64,000 bases of DNA from Tepidanaerobacter sp. EBM-38 (GTDB lineage: Bacteria > Bacillota > Thermosediminibacteria > Thermosediminibacterales > Tepidanaerobacteraceae): the NCBI GenBank assembly GCA_001896545.1, contig MPOT01000057.1, positions 1 to 64,000 on the forward strand, given 5' to 3'. The notes below the pieces were generated by a model. That model did not search any database, was not told the DNA's origin, and saw only the letters and a program-made list of their open reading frames with translations. Positions within the stretch are counted from its first letter, which is position 1. Every line of letters starts with the position of its first letter. The position numbers were made by a program, and so were the translations under genes. Of the stretch, positions 26,665 through 35,583 are shown in pieces.

Positions 26665-27369
26665 TCAATTATATTTAGGAGTTTGTGTAGGAGAATCACC
26701 TGCAAAATATCGATTAATGCCGTTTTCAATACATTGCGCAATCTTTTTCTGGTATGTAGAATCTTGTAATCTTTCACGGTCTCGAGGGTTTGATAAAAAA
26801 CCGACTTCAACCAAAACAGCAGGCATGGGGCTTTCTCTTAGTATAAATAAATCTTTAGGAAGGGCTTCTCTAATATTTTCCGAATCTAATTTTTTTAACT
26901 CTTCCTGAATGAGCAAAGCCAGTAACTTGCTTTCAGGTTTTCTGGGATTGTAAAAACACTGGGCACCAAAATATTGAGGTTCGGGAAATTTGTTTACATG
27001 GATGCTCACCAAAATATCCGCATTGGCTTTTACTGCAAGGTCTATCCGACGCTGAAGGTCTTTGCTATTAGTCTGGTTCTCCATAGTTTCTTTGTCACGA
27101 GTTAAAACCACATTAAAATTTTGTTTTTTCAAGAGTTCTTTAAGCTGCAGAGCAATTGCCAGATTTATGGGGCTTTCAGTAACTCCAGTTTCCTCATGGA
27201 CCGCACCTTTATCTATGGTGCCATGTCCCGGGTCAATGGCTACAGTCTGACCTGCAATGAACAATTTAAATGCAGGCAATGATCGTGTTATAAAAATATT
27301 GTAGCTAAGCCCCATGATAATAATGACAAAAATAAGTGTTGCGACACGAAACTTTTGGTTTGCAAACAA
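26665..27369 (-). CDS. cwlD: Spore-cortex N-acetylmuramoyl-L-alanine amidase CwlD
   Basis: 234 aa. N-terminal membrane anchor (about 8-27), then an Amidase_3 domain: AIDPGHGTIDKGAV (zinc His), GVTESPINLAIA (zinc Glu), LVSIHVNKF (zinc His), and PAVLVEVGFLSN (catalytic Glu). The residues match CwlD, which acts in muramic-lactam formation of the spore cortex. TTG 27369 is chosen (AAGGTGG 9 nt upstream); a GTG at 27378 abuts the site. Promoter at 27435-27462. Confidence 0.87.
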   Translation of the reverse strand: MFANQKFRVATLIFVIIIMGLSYNIFITRSLPAFKLFIAGQTVAIDPGHGTIDKGAVHEETGVTESPINLAIALQLKELLKKQNFNVVLTRDKETMENQTNSKDLQRRIDLAVKANADILVSIHVNKFPEPQYFGAQCFYNPRKPESKLLALLIQEELKKLDSENIREALPKDLFILRESPMPAVLVEVGFLSNPRDRERLQDSTYQKKIAQCIENGINRYFAGDSPTQTPKYN

Positions 27370-27434
27370 GTGATTCACCCACCTTTATTTCTTTGTTATC
27401 TATTTTTTAAAAACAACTATTTAGCTTATTCCCG

Positions 27435-27462
27435 ATTATACTATAAAAACCCTACCGTTAAA
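27435..27462 (-). promoter_or_regulatory. Promoter-like pair upstream of cwlD
   Basis: Minus strand TTTAAC (27457-27462), 16-nt spacer, TATAAT (27435-27440). Confidence 0.55.
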
Positions 27463-27610
27463 TTTTTATTCAAATATTATAAATTTAGAAGTATTGAATA
27501 GCTGCTGAAAGAAATATTTAAAATAATAGCAAAGCTAATTTTAAATATATATAAATTGCAGTCAAATATTATGAAAATTTAGATGTGTATTAAAACAGAA
27601 AAATGAGGTA

Positions 27611-27639
27611 TTGTTATATTTGCCAATAATGGGTAAAAT
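27611..27639 (+). promoter_or_regulatory. Promoter of rnr
   Basis: TTGTTA (27611-27616), 17-nt spacer, TAAAAT (27634-27639). The 319-nt gap (27370-27688) between divergent cwlD and rnr is AT-rich and holds nothing else I can support. Confidence 0.6.
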
Positions 27640-27688
27640 ATAGACAAACCTGTTCAATAGAATTTCAAATAGAATAGGGGAGATGTAT

Positions 27689-29803
27689 GTGCCTTTAAAT
27701 GAACAATTGTTGGAATTTATGAAGGAAAAAGCGTATAAACCTATGACCGAAGGGGAACTTATTTCAGCATTGAATATTGATAGAAGTGAAATAGACCTCC
27801 TTATAAAAACCCTTGATTATATGGAAAAAACCGGAATGGTGGTAAAAAACCGCAGGGGAAGATATGGTGTTCCGGAAAAAATGAATTTGATAGTAGGTCA
27901 ATTGGAATGCCATCCTGGAGGATTCGCTTTTTTAGTGCCTAATAACACAGAACAGGAAGATATTTATATCAGTCGCGAAGATATGAATGGTGCAATGCAC
28001 GGTGACTTGGTCTTGGTTCGGCCTAAAATACCGGCAGACAGGACTTTGAAAACACAGGGCGAGGTCATCCGCATCTTAAAACGAGCTAATAAAAAAATTG
28101 TTGGGACTGTAGAAAAAGGTAAGCAATTTTCTTTTGTAATACCAGATGATAAAAGATTATTCTACGATGTATTTATTCCAAAAGAAAAAGCGAAAGGTGC
28201 AAAAACAGGGCATAAGGTTGTTGCCCAGATTACGGAGTGGCCGGGTAAGCGTAGAAATCCAGCAGGAGAGATAGTAGAAATATTAGGTCATCAAGACGAA
28301 CCCGGTATTGATGTTTTATCTATAATAAAGAAGTACGACCTTCCTCTAGAATTTCCGCCAAAGGTTATGAAACAGTTAGAACAAATTCCTGATGAAGTAA
28401 GAGAGCAAGATTTAAGAGGCAGAAAGGATTTTAGAAACTTAAAAACTGTGACCATTGATGGTGAAGATGCTAAAGATTTGGATGATGCGGTTTCTATTGA
28501 AAAAACTAATGATGGTTATAGACTGGGAGTTCACATTGCTGATGTGAGTTATTACGTAAAGGAAAAAAGCCCTTTGGATACAGAGGCTTTGAAAAGAGGT
28601 TGCAGCGTTTATTTGGTAGATAGAGTAATTCCTATGCTGCCACCAAAACTTTCCAATGGTATATGTAGTCTTAATCCTCAAGTAGACCGACTTACCATGA
28701 GTGTAATAATTGATTTTGACGAAAATGCCGATGTTAAGAGTTACAAAATAACGCCAGGAGTTATTAAAACCTGTGAAAGAATGACATATACTCAAGTAAA
28801 TAAAATTTTGGAAGAAAAAGATCCGGAAGTTGTGAAACGATTTGATTACTTGGTAGATGACTTAACTTTAATGGAGCAGTTAGCAGAAAAATTAACACAG
28901 AAACGATTTGCAAGAGGAAGTCTAGATTTTGATTTAGATGAAACTAAGGTTATTCTTGATGATCAGGGGCGGCCAATCGATGTAGTAAAAGAAGAGAGAC
29001 GAATATCAAACCGCATTATAGAAGAATTTATGATTGCAGCTAATGAAATAGTGGCAGAGCATATGTTCTGGCTGAAAGTACCTTTTATTTACAGAGTTCA
29101 TGAAGTACCGGATGATGAAAAAATTATTGCTCTACGAGAATTTCTCTACAATCTCGGCTACACCATAAAAGGAACGAACAACATAAAACCCAAATCTCTA
29201 CAGCAAATCTTGGAAAAGGCAAAAGGTAAGCCTGAACAACGTTTGATAAATACAATGCTGCTGAGATCTTTGAAACGAGCCCAATATAGTGAGATGAATT
29301 TAGGCCATTTTGGTCTTGCATCACCTTATTATACTCATTTTACTGCTCCCATACGGCGCTACCCGGATCTTGCAATACACAGGATTTTACGGGAACAACA
29401 AGAAAATAAACTTGATTTAAAGCGTCAGAAAAAGCTAGGTAAACTTGTAGAAAAAATAGCTAAAATATCTTCTGAGCGTGAGCGTATCGCTGAGGAAGCA
29501 GAAAGAGAATCCGTTAATTTGAAAATTGCTGAATATATGTCTACAAAAATTGGACAGGTGTATGATGATGCTATTATTTCCGGAGTTACACCTTTTGGTA
29601 TTTTCGTTGAACTGGACAACACCATAGAAGGCCTTGTGCACGTAAGCAATATTGAAGACGATTACTATCATTTTAATGAAAAAACCATGATATTATACGG
29701 TGAACGGACAGGCAGAACTTTTCGAATAGGTGATATTGTGAAAGTCAAGGTGTACAAAGTAAATGTCGCTGAAAGGCAAATAGATTTTGTGCTAGCAGAC
29801 TGA
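27689..29803 (+). CDS. rnr: Ribonuclease R
   Basis: 704 aa, typical. An N-terminal winged-helix, cold-shock domains (GGFAFLVPN near 72-80), the RNB catalytic domain with DGEDAKDLDDAVSIE (metal-binding aspartates), and a C-terminal S1 domain (DDAIISGVTPFGIFVELDN). It degrades structured RNA 3'-to-5' and works with SmpB-tmRNA in trans-translation. GTG 27689 fits the GGGGAG site (6 nt); the ATG two codons earlier touches the site. smpB lies 4 kb away on the other strand. Confidence 0.96.
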   Translation: MPLNEQLLEFMKEKAYKPMTEGELISALNIDRSEIDLLIKTLDYMEKTGMVVKNRRGRYGVPEKMNLIVGQLECHPGGFAFLVPNNTEQEDIYISREDMNGAMHGDLVLVRPKIPADRTLKTQGEVIRILKRANKKIVGTVEKGKQFSFVIPDDKRLFYDVFIPKEKAKGAKTGHKVVAQITEWPGKRRNPAGEIVEILGHQDEPGIDVLSIIKKYDLPLEFPPKVMKQLEQIPDEVREQDLRGRKDFRNLKTVTIDGEDAKDLDDAVSIEKTNDGYRLGVHIADVSYYVKEKSPLDTEALKRGCSVYLVDRVIPMLPPKLSNGICSLNPQVDRLTMSVIIDFDENADVKSYKITPGVIKTCERMTYTQVNKILEEKDPEVVKRFDYLVDDLTLMEQLAEKLTQKRFARGSLDFDLDETKVILDDQGRPIDVVKEERRISNRIIEEFMIAANEIVAEHMFWLKVPFIYRVHEVPDDEKIIALREFLYNLGYTIKGTNNIKPKSLQQILEKAKGKPEQRLINTMLLRSLKRAQYSEMNLGHFGLASPYYTHFTAPIRRYPDLAIHRILREQQENKLDLKRQKKLGKLVEKIAKISSERERIAEEAERESVNLKIAEYMSTKIGQVYDDAIISGVTPFGIFVELDNTIEGLVHVSNIEDDYYHFNEKTMILYGERTGRTFRIGDIVKVKVYKVNVAERQIDFVLAD

Positions 29804-29945
29804 TAAGAGAAAGGGAAATTATAACAGAAAGATATATAAATGCAATAGTAGCAAGTGACATATTTAGTGCAATATAATAAGCAATTGTGTAAAGAAATCA
29901 GACAGGCAGAAGGTTTGGGTCCTGCCGTTTCAGCTAAAAACTTAC

Positions 29946-30030
29946 AGCATCGGGAAACCGGTGCTTTTATTATACAAAAAGACAGGCTTTTGATTACGGC
30001 CTGTCTTGAATGCCGACTTTTTTTTAAGCG
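29946..30030 (+). terminator. Tandem terminators after rnr
   Basis: First: AGCATCGG/CCGGTGCT with GAAA loop (29946-29965) and TTTATTAT tail. Second: AAGACAGGC/GCCTGTCTT (29979-30007), then a T-run to 30029. A further small GGCAG/CTGCC hairpin lies near 29907-29929. Confidence 0.8.
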
Positions 30031-30421
30031 TTGTTTGCGATACTCAAACTTTTTTATAATTAATTAAGTCTTAACAAGCTTTTTTTATTTACAAAGCTAA
30101 GATATAAAACAAACTCAATTCAGAAGTAGATGGTGGTATGGATGAAGTAAAGGTAAAAGCAAAACAAGATTATATAGATTAGTCAACCCAGAAGTTAAAT
30201 AATGGCCAACTAAACCATAAAAGCATTTCATTTTATACCGAAGTTGATGCTCTTTTATTGTGAAAAATAGGTGACAAAAAATTACACCAGCCTAGAAAGG
30301 GGTATCTTTGTCTTAAAATGTAAAAATAAGGGTACACGCATTTAAGAATCAACCGGCAGGATTTGTCAATTTCTTTGTTGTATTATAAAATAAGAGCGAA
30401 AAAACAAGGGAGGACAATCTT
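30031..30421 (+). other. Non-coding stretch with fragments only
   Basis: No ORF with homology. It carries short broken reading frames (for example ATG 30140 reading MDEVKVKAKQDYID then stop) that look like decayed coding sequence. An AGGGAGG site at 30409 belongs to the SLH remnant that follows. Confidence 0.4.
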
Positions 30422-31100
30422 ATGTTAAAAAGATCAATCAATTTGGCATTTGTTGTCATACTTTTGTCAATCTTTGTCATGACCGTAGCCGATATACGAC
30501 GAGCTTTTAAAATGGGAGCTTCCCTTTAAAGGATACAGTGATGACAGGATAAAGGACAGCGCTATTACCAGAGGACAGGTTGCAAGAGTTGCTGCGGCAA
30601 AGAATGGATTTAACCTTAACGAACGTCAGGCAATTTACTACATGTATGAAAACGACCTGTCAAGCGGCATGATACCCGGCAGGCTCACCTTTGAGTCCTA
30701 TGAAGTGGATAAACCTCTCCAGCGTGATCAGGTAACCCAGTTCATAAAACTTTTAAACAACAAGGGTATAACCACCTTCATGGGCAAGCCTTCCGAAAAA
30801 GGGGGTACTGCGGCAAACGAGATAGTTGGAATAGTAGATGTTCCCCCATCCAACGTCGTCATAACCGATGATATGTTCGATGAGCTTGCAAAGGATAAGG
30901 GCACAGAAAATCCCACTAAAAGCGAAATTGTAATTTTAAACAAAGACGAAATCAGGGAAATTATAGATTTACAAAAAACATCTATTACAGTAAGCCGGAA
31001 AAAGCATGAACGGGCGTTTAGAATTTCTGTTGGCGGAGGCAGAGATAACGCTATGCAAATCAAGACAAATCGTTTCGACGAATTATTCCTAAAGCGGTAA
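30422..31100 (+). pseudogene. Frameshifted S-layer-homology (SLH)-type protein remnant
   Basis: ATG 30422 opens a signal peptide (KRSINLAFVVILLSIFVM) that reads out of frame after about 24 codons. The next frame continues as DELLKWELPFKGYSDDRIK, then AITRGQVARVAAAKNG and the SLH-like YENDLSSGMIPGR. The frameshift lies near 30485-30495. The C-terminal 100 residues, to the stop at 31100, show no known domain. Base composition is visibly more GC-rich than the flanks, suggesting later arrival. It could be expressed only if the frameshift is a sequencing artefact. Confidence 0.7.
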
Positions 31101-31178
31101 TAATCGATGAGGACTAAAATAAAAAGAAGGACAACGATATTCCTAGTAAAACTTTTAAATAAGTATGATAGGTAGCAA

Positions 31179-31663
31179 ATGTCCCAACTAAGTTCTCACA
31201 TTAATTCTACTTTACATAATAAAATGTGCAGCGTCATTGAAGATTTTATGGAATTTAAAAGTGCTAGGAAAGTATTTTACATTTAACATCAATCTTTTCG
31301 TACAAGATTGATTTTGTATCTAAATACGATTTCTATGGATCTTTAGCCCAATCTGCTTTAGATTATTTGAGAGGTGGAGAAAAAACGGAAGACGTTAAAG
31401 GCCTATTACTTCATGTGCTGAACACATCGAAAGAAATAGCGAAACTGCCAGAAGATATCTCGTTACCCTTTTTTGCGTACGGGATATTTAAGCCAGGCCA
31501 GCTTTGTTTTTCGCGTATAAGAGGACTTGTATCAGATGTCGCTAAGGCATCGTTTCACGGCTTATTGAAAGAGAGATGGGATTCCACCTTTGATTGAATC
31601 CAATTATTCAAATAACTGACTTCCTGAGGAGGTTATATTATGGATAAAGAATACCGAATCAAA
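31179..31663 (+). pseudogene. Decayed gene with gamma-glutamylcyclotransferase (AIG2)-like segment
   Basis: An ATG at 31179 gives MSQLSSHINSTLHNKMCS then FMEFKSARKVFYI before a stop. Another frame continues KIDFVSKYDFYGSLAQSALDYL and LPFFAYGIFKPGQLCFSRIRG, whose YG-FKPGQ pattern is that of the GGCT/AIG2 fold. A third frame near 31575 reads DGIPPLIESNYSNN. At least two frameshifts, so not functional as read. Confidence 0.5.
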
Positions 31664-31796
31664 AAAATGACGGAAGCATGGGAGATTTTAATAAAGGAGT
31701 TTTCAGTGGCTGATAAAAAACAATTTTTTAAGCGAAGAAGCAATTTCTATATTAAGGGAATGGGAGAAATACCCGAATGCTGATTTATGGATATGA
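31640..31796 (+). pseudogene. Small frameshifted ORF of unknown function
   Basis: ATG 31640, behind GAGGAGG, reads MDKEYRIKKMTEAWEILIKE. After an apparent indel near 31720, the natural ending LSEEAISILREWEKYPNAD with stop at 31794-31796 is in another frame. About 50 codons in total; no family recognised. Confidence 0.4.
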
Positions 31797-31917
31797 TGTG
31801 TATAATGGGTAAACGTGGAAATTGCTGATTAGAGGAATTATGTGAGTACCAGAACCCACGTGAGCTAGCCTCAAAGCAACTATAGTTAAGTAAGAAAATA
31901 TCGAAAGGTGATGATAA

Positions 31918-32124
31918 ATGTGTTGCGTCAAGCATTATATCCCATCTTCATTCTTGAAAGAGCATCACTTTTCAGCTGAATCTATTGCGACAAAATATAG
32001 TATGTCCCTTGCTGCAATCTATAGCTGGAAAAAAGCTGCAAAGAATAGGGAGTTATTGAGGTTTAAACCAGGCATTTATTATAGATGGTCGTATGCTTGG
32101 CATCCTGTGGTTGTTAGGCAGTGA
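31918..32124 (+). CDS. Short hypothetical ORF with helix-turn-helix-like segment
   Basis: 68 codons. FSAESIATKYSMSLAAIYSWKKA looks like a helix-turn-helix (transposase or Xre type), but no other feature supports a full protein. AAAGGTGATG precedes the ATG. It may be a fragment in this decayed stretch. Confidence 0.3.
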   Translation: MCCVKHYIPSSFLKEHHFSAESIATKYSMSLAAIYSWKKAAKNRELLRFKPGIYYRWSYAWHPVVVRQ

Positions 32125-32209
32125 TGATGGAGATAGGTTTATCGCAAGACAGTATCCTTGTGGCCACATTGACCATAGGGAGTTGGTGAACTGCTAGGAG
32201 GTTTTAAAA

Positions 32210-32686
32210 ATGCTTTGGCATACACATGTTGTTATAGGAGCGGTAGCAGGCATAATTACTGCTCCGACAACAGGTAAGGAAATGATAATTGCTACTTGTA
32301 TCAGCAGTGTAGCAGCTCTTTTCCCGGATATTGATGCACCATACTCTAAGATAGGAAGAAAATGGCCAGTTGCATCAAGGGCGGTTAATCTTTTTTTTGG
32401 ACATAGAGGAGTAATGCACTCATTAATAGGATGTGTAGCAGTGCTGTTTTCATTTAAAGCAGTGTTACCTGTTTCCATGCAGTACCTAAGTCGTTATATA
32501 GGTGCAGGGTATATCTCGCACATATTGGCAGATATGCTTAATCCTGCAGGAGTTCCGCTTTTATGGCCTATTAAAAAAAGGTTTAGGGTTCCTTTAATAA
32601 GAACTGGGAGCTTTGCGGAAAAGATGCTGTTTGCTGTTATGGCTATTTTTATTTTTGCAAAAATAGAACAAATATTCGCTTTTTAA
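32210..32686 (+). CDS. YdjM/DUF457-type membrane-bound metal-dependent hydrolase
   Basis: 158 aa with about four hydrophobic segments. Motifs of the LexA-regulated YdjM family: HTHVVIGAVAG (N-terminal), ALFPDIDAPYSKIGRK, FFGHRGVMHSL and HILADMLNPAGVPLLWP, with conserved His and Asp. The substrate is not established for the family. ATG with TAGGAGG upstream. It is the only intact gene in the 30-33 kb accessory stretch. Confidence 0.82.
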   Translation: MLWHTHVVIGAVAGIITAPTTGKEMIIATCISSVAALFPDIDAPYSKIGRKWPVASRAVNLFFGHRGVMHSLIGCVAVLFSFKAVLPVSMQYLSRYIGAGYISHILADMLNPAGVPLLWPIKKRFRVPLIRTGSFAEKMLFAVMAIFIFAKIEQIFAF

Positions 32687-32950
32687 TGCATACAAGGGGA
32701 ATAACAATAAATATTTCAAAAAAAGGAAATAATACGTCTACAACTATTTGTACTATTTTGTAGTTCCCTCGGAGGTCCAAGAAGTGTACGAACCTAACAA
32801 GGGAACTAGATATTCTCATTACAAATGAAGACATAGACTCTTTCTTCTCAGCCCACTTAAAAAGTTGAGAGCAATCAACCAAGCTGAACTAGTAACACCG
32901 CCAAAAGTGACGAAAAAAGAAGAGCAGTCGATAAACTCGACACGCTCCCA
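32687..32950. other. Non-coding or decayed stretch before the tRNA genes
   Basis: No supportable gene. A broken coding-like run (ILITNEDIDSFFSAHLK, then LRAINQAELVTPPKVTKKEE in another frame) suggests a remnant; no family recognised. Confidence 0.35.
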
Positions 32951-32984
32951 TATAATAAAATAAACCCGTTGCAGTACGGGTTGC
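32951..32984 (-). terminator. Terminator of the tRNA transcript
   Basis: Minus strand AACCCGT/ACGGGTT stem (32963-32969/32976-32982), followed by TTATTTTATTAT. Confidence 0.75.
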
Positions 32985-33042
32985 ATTACAAGACTAAAAT
33001 TGACAATTGACGATTATTAAAAAGACTTTTTTGACTAATTTT

Positions 33043-33118
33043 TGGTAGCCATAGGGGGATTCGAACCCCCGTTACCGCCGTGAGAGGGCGGCGTCCTGAA
33101 CCCCTAGACGATATGGCC
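33043..33118 (-). tRNA. tRNA-Glu (anticodon CTC)
   Basis: 76 nt, encoded CCA end. Acceptor GGCCATA/TATGGCT (G1-U72), anticodon stem CCGCC/GGCGG with loop CTCTCAC giving anticodon CTC, and T-arm GGGGGTTCGAATCCCCC. It reads GAG codons. Confidence 0.95.
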
Positions 33119-33119
33119 A

Positions 33120-33193
33120 TGGCTGCGGGACCAGGATTCGAACCTGGACAACATGATCCAGAGTCATGGGTGCTACCGTTACACAATCCCGCA
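33120..33193 (-). tRNA. tRNA-Gln (anticodon CTG)
   Basis: 74 nt, encoded CCA end. Acceptor TGCGGGA/TCCCGCA, anticodon stem CATGA/TCATG with loop CTCTGGA giving anticodon CTG, and T-arm CCAGGTTCGAATCCTGG. It is separated from tRNA-Glu by one nucleotide and co-transcribed with it. Confidence 0.95.
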
Positions 33194-33281
33194 TCATTGC
33201 TAAGCCCAGATTAGCTTATTATATTTTTGCCAAGTGATTAAAACCACTTGTTTTCTGTATTCATCGGCTTTGCAATTATAG

Positions 33282-33310
33282 ATTATAAAGGATTAGTCAT
33301 TATATGTCAA
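33282..33310 (-). promoter_or_regulatory. Perfect-consensus promoter of the tRNA pair
   Basis: Minus strand TTGACA (33305-33310), exactly 17 nt, TATAAT (33282-33287). Strong constitutive promoter. Confidence 0.92.
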
Positions 33311-33376
33311 GTGCGAGAAATGCATGAGTTTAAAATACTTTATCATGTGTTAAGTCATTAAATTGCTGCATCAAAA

Positions 33377-33592
33377 TCAATGCCCACATGTGCTGCAATT
33401 GCCTCCGCTGCAAGAACTGCAGGATGTGCCTGTGCTGCTCGCATTACTTTTCCTCGTAAAAAGGAAACCGGTGAAAAGCTGCTTTACCTCACCATTACAT
33501 TCTGGACAGCAAACATTATCCTTATCTTTAATGCTGACAAATTCACTAAAACGATTACCACATTTTCGGCATTCAAAATCAAATGTTGGCAT
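33377..33592 (-). CDS. FmdB-type zinc-ribbon protein
   Basis: 71 aa. The N-terminal MPTFDFECRKCG...CPEC pattern gives two CxxC pairs of the CxxC_CxxC_SSSS (FmdB) zinc ribbon, followed by a Ser/Cys-rich tail with CSSC and CSTC. Function unknown, perhaps regulatory. ATG 33592 with GAAGGGA upstream; an in-frame ATG at 33622 is poorly supported. It lies 108 nt downstream of smpB. Confidence 0.85.
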   Translation of the reverse strand: MPTFDFECRKCGNRFSEFVSIKDKDNVCCPECNGEVKQLFTGFLFTRKSNASSTGTSCSSCSGGNCSTCGH

Positions 33593-33699
33593 TTTTCTTC
33601 CCTTCCTCAAACATGTTATCATTAAAAAATAGTAGCATTATAACTATGATTTACTGCAAATTTAAGGAAAGCACATCTCTCCTGCAGCTAAATCATAGT

Positions 33700-34167
33700 T
33701 TATGCTTTATTAAACTCTTTGAAGGCCTTTTCTATTTCTCTTGCAGCATCTCTATGCTTTGCATCTTCACGTTTATCATATAGAGCCTTACCTTTAGCCA
33801 AGGCTAATTCAACCTTAACAAGTCCCCGCTCGTTTAAGTATAATCTAAGTGGGATGAGAGTCAGGCCTTTTTCTTTAACCTGCCCAAAAAGTCGGTTAAT
33901 TTGTTTTTTATGCATTAACAGCTTTCGTGTTCTTAAAGGGTCTTTGTTAAAAATATTACCCTTTTCATATGGGCTTATATGCATATTATATAGATATATT
34001 TCGCCATTTTCAATTCTTGCAAAACTATCTTTGAGATTGCATTTTCCCTCACGCACAGATTTTACTTCAGTACCTGTAAGAGCAATGCCTGCTTCAAAAG
34101 TTTCTAATATATGATAGTCATGCCTTGCTTTTCGATTCACGACAAGGTCTCGAGATTTTTTTTCCAA
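33700..34167 (-). CDS. smpB: SsrA (tmRNA)-binding protein
   Basis: 155 aa, normal length. [28 protein letters not shown] in two blocks, [13 protein letters not shown] and a basic C-terminus ([19 protein letters not shown]) define SmpB. It delivers alanyl-tmRNA to stalled ribosomes. TTG start with GGGGG upstream. I saw no tmRNA gene beside it. Confidence 0.96.
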   Translation of the reverse strand: MEKKSRDLVVNRKARHDYHILETFEAGIALTGTEVKSVREGKCNLKDSFARIENGEIYLYNMHISPYEKGNIFNKDPLRTRKLLMHKKQINRLFGQVKEKGLTLIPLRLYLNERGLVKVELALAKGKALYDKREDAKHRDAAREIEKAFKEFNKA

Positions 34168-34262
34168 TATCCAAACCCCCGTTTGTTGGAAATTCTAAAC
34201 TCTAAAGTTGTACTATACTAATTATATCATATATCATTAAAAGCTCATATACTAGATATTTC

Positions 34263-35387
34263 CTAAAATCGAGGGCCAAAGTATTGATAATAATAACACT
34301 TTATCATGCCATTATATAATTTTCGGTTTTTATCTGCAATTTTTCCGAAGTGGTTTTGGAAGTCTTCATGTGGTGTGAGTATGTATTTTGACCATGTATC
34401 AAATTGTTTGAAGGCTTTTCCCATTTGCTTGTAGATTTGCTCTACTTCATGTTTTTCACCCATACGCTCACCATACGGTGGATTGCATATAATACAACCA
34501 TAGTCTCCAAAGGGCTTGATGTCCTTTACAGCCACATTTTCAAAAGTAATATATTCATCAACATTTGCCTTATAGGCATTTTCCTTAGAAAGCTTTACTG
34601 ATTCTTTATCAATATCCGAACCCCTAATTTCCAGCTTTTCTTTCTTTATCAGTGAATGAGCCTCATTTCTTGCATCCCACCACATTTTCTTAGGTATTTG
34701 CGGCCAGCCCTGTGATACAAATTCACGATCCAAACCCGGTGCGATATTTGCTCCAATAAGTGCGGCTTCAATGGGGATTGTTCCCGAACCGCAAAACGGG
34801 TCAAGCAGCGGCCTATCACTTCTCCATCTGCTTAGCAGTATCATTGCGGCTGCCAGAGTCTCCCGAAGTGGTGCTATGTTGGCCTTTTCCCTATAGCCTC
34901 TTTTATGCAGCCCCGGACCGCTAGTATCTATCATGAGCGTAACTTTGTCTTTCATTAGAGAAAATTGTATCTGATAAAGGGGTCCGGTTTCATCAAACCA
35001 ACTTTTCTTATATTTATTTTTTAATTTTTCTACAACAGCTTTCTTTATTATTGACTGGCAGTCAGGAACGCTGTAAAGTTTTGATTTTAAGGAGTAGCCC
35101 TTTACGGGGAAAGCTCCATCTTCCGGTATCCACTCATCCCATGGAAGAGATTTTGTATTCTCAAAGAGTTCGTCATAAGTTGTGGCAGAAAACTCGCCTA
35201 TCTTTACTAAAATTCTTTCGGCAGAGCGTATCCAAAGGTTTGAACGGCAAATCGCCTGCTTGTCACCTATAAAGGTAACCCTGCCGTCTTCCACTGTTAC
35301 ATTACTATATCCCAATCTCCTTAATTCATTTGCAGTGACTGATTCTATACCGAAGAGGGTAGGAGCTATAAGTTTAATCGGTGTCAT
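34263..35387 (-). CDS. THUMP-domain rRNA methyltransferase (RlmL/YpsC type)
   Basis: 374 aa. N-terminal THUMP region (from TLFGIESVTANELRRLGYSN), then a class I SAM methyltransferase with LLDPFCGSGTIPIEAALI and CNPPYGERMG (the NPPY motif for N-methylation of guanine). It probably makes m2G in 23S rRNA. ATG 35387 with GGAGG upstream; longer frames (from 35501) add unsupported residues. Confidence 0.9.
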   Translation of the reverse strand: MTPIKLIAPTLFGIESVTANELRRLGYSNVTVEDGRVTFIGDKQAICRSNLWIRSAERILVKIGEFSATTYDELFENTKSLPWDEWIPEDGAFPVKGYSLKSKLYSVPDCQSIIKKAVVEKLKNKYKKSWFDETGPLYQIQFSLMKDKVTLMIDTSGPGLHKRGYREKANIAPLRETLAAAMILLSRWRSDRPLLDPFCGSGTIPIEAALIGANIAPGLDREFVSQGWPQIPKKMWWDARNEAHSLIKKEKLEIRGSDIDKESVKLSKENAYKANVDEYITFENVAVKDIKPFGDYGCIICNPPYGERMGEKHEVEQIYKQMGKAFKQFDTWSKYILTPHEDFQNHFGKIADKNRKLYNGMIKCYYYQYFGPRF

Positions 35388-35489
35388 TTTAAACCTCCGT
35401 CTATTACTTAAATTATAATGTATGATAAACTTATTATACCAAATTAAAGACTTTAAGCTACATATTGCTGTTCGATTCGATATATAATA

Positions 35490-35518
35490 CTGAAAAATCA
35501 AACCTCTTCTGATATAAT
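35490..35518 (+). promoter_or_regulatory. Promoter of the beta-CASP nuclease gene
   Basis: CTGAAA (35490-35495), 17-nt spacer, TATAAT (35513-35518) with an upstream TG (extended -10). Confidence 0.55.
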
Positions 35519-35583
35519 AGTTTTGTTAAAGAATAAAAAACAACAGATTAATTATAAATACTAATAAAATTGGAGGTAAAAAC

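Noticed and set aside
26528-26908. ORF of 126 codons on the plus strand
   Set aside because: Antisense to the ends of hisD and cwlD; no ribosome site and no family.
29855-30067. ORF of 70 codons after rnr
   Set aside because: It runs across two terminator hairpins and has no ribosome site or recognisable protein.
32687-32950. Minus-strand ORF near 32649-32882
   Set aside because: Hydrophobic, no ribosome site and no family; more likely a shadow of decayed plus-strand sequence.
33200-33376. Possible tmRNA gene next to smpB
   Set aside because: No tRNA-Ala-like ends or tag reading frame seen here or in the flanks; only the tRNA promoter is supported.
33363-33632. Plus-strand ORFs over the FmdB gene
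   Set aside because: Antisense shadows of the Cys-rich zinc-ribbon gene, which has a clear ribosome site and motif on the minus strand.
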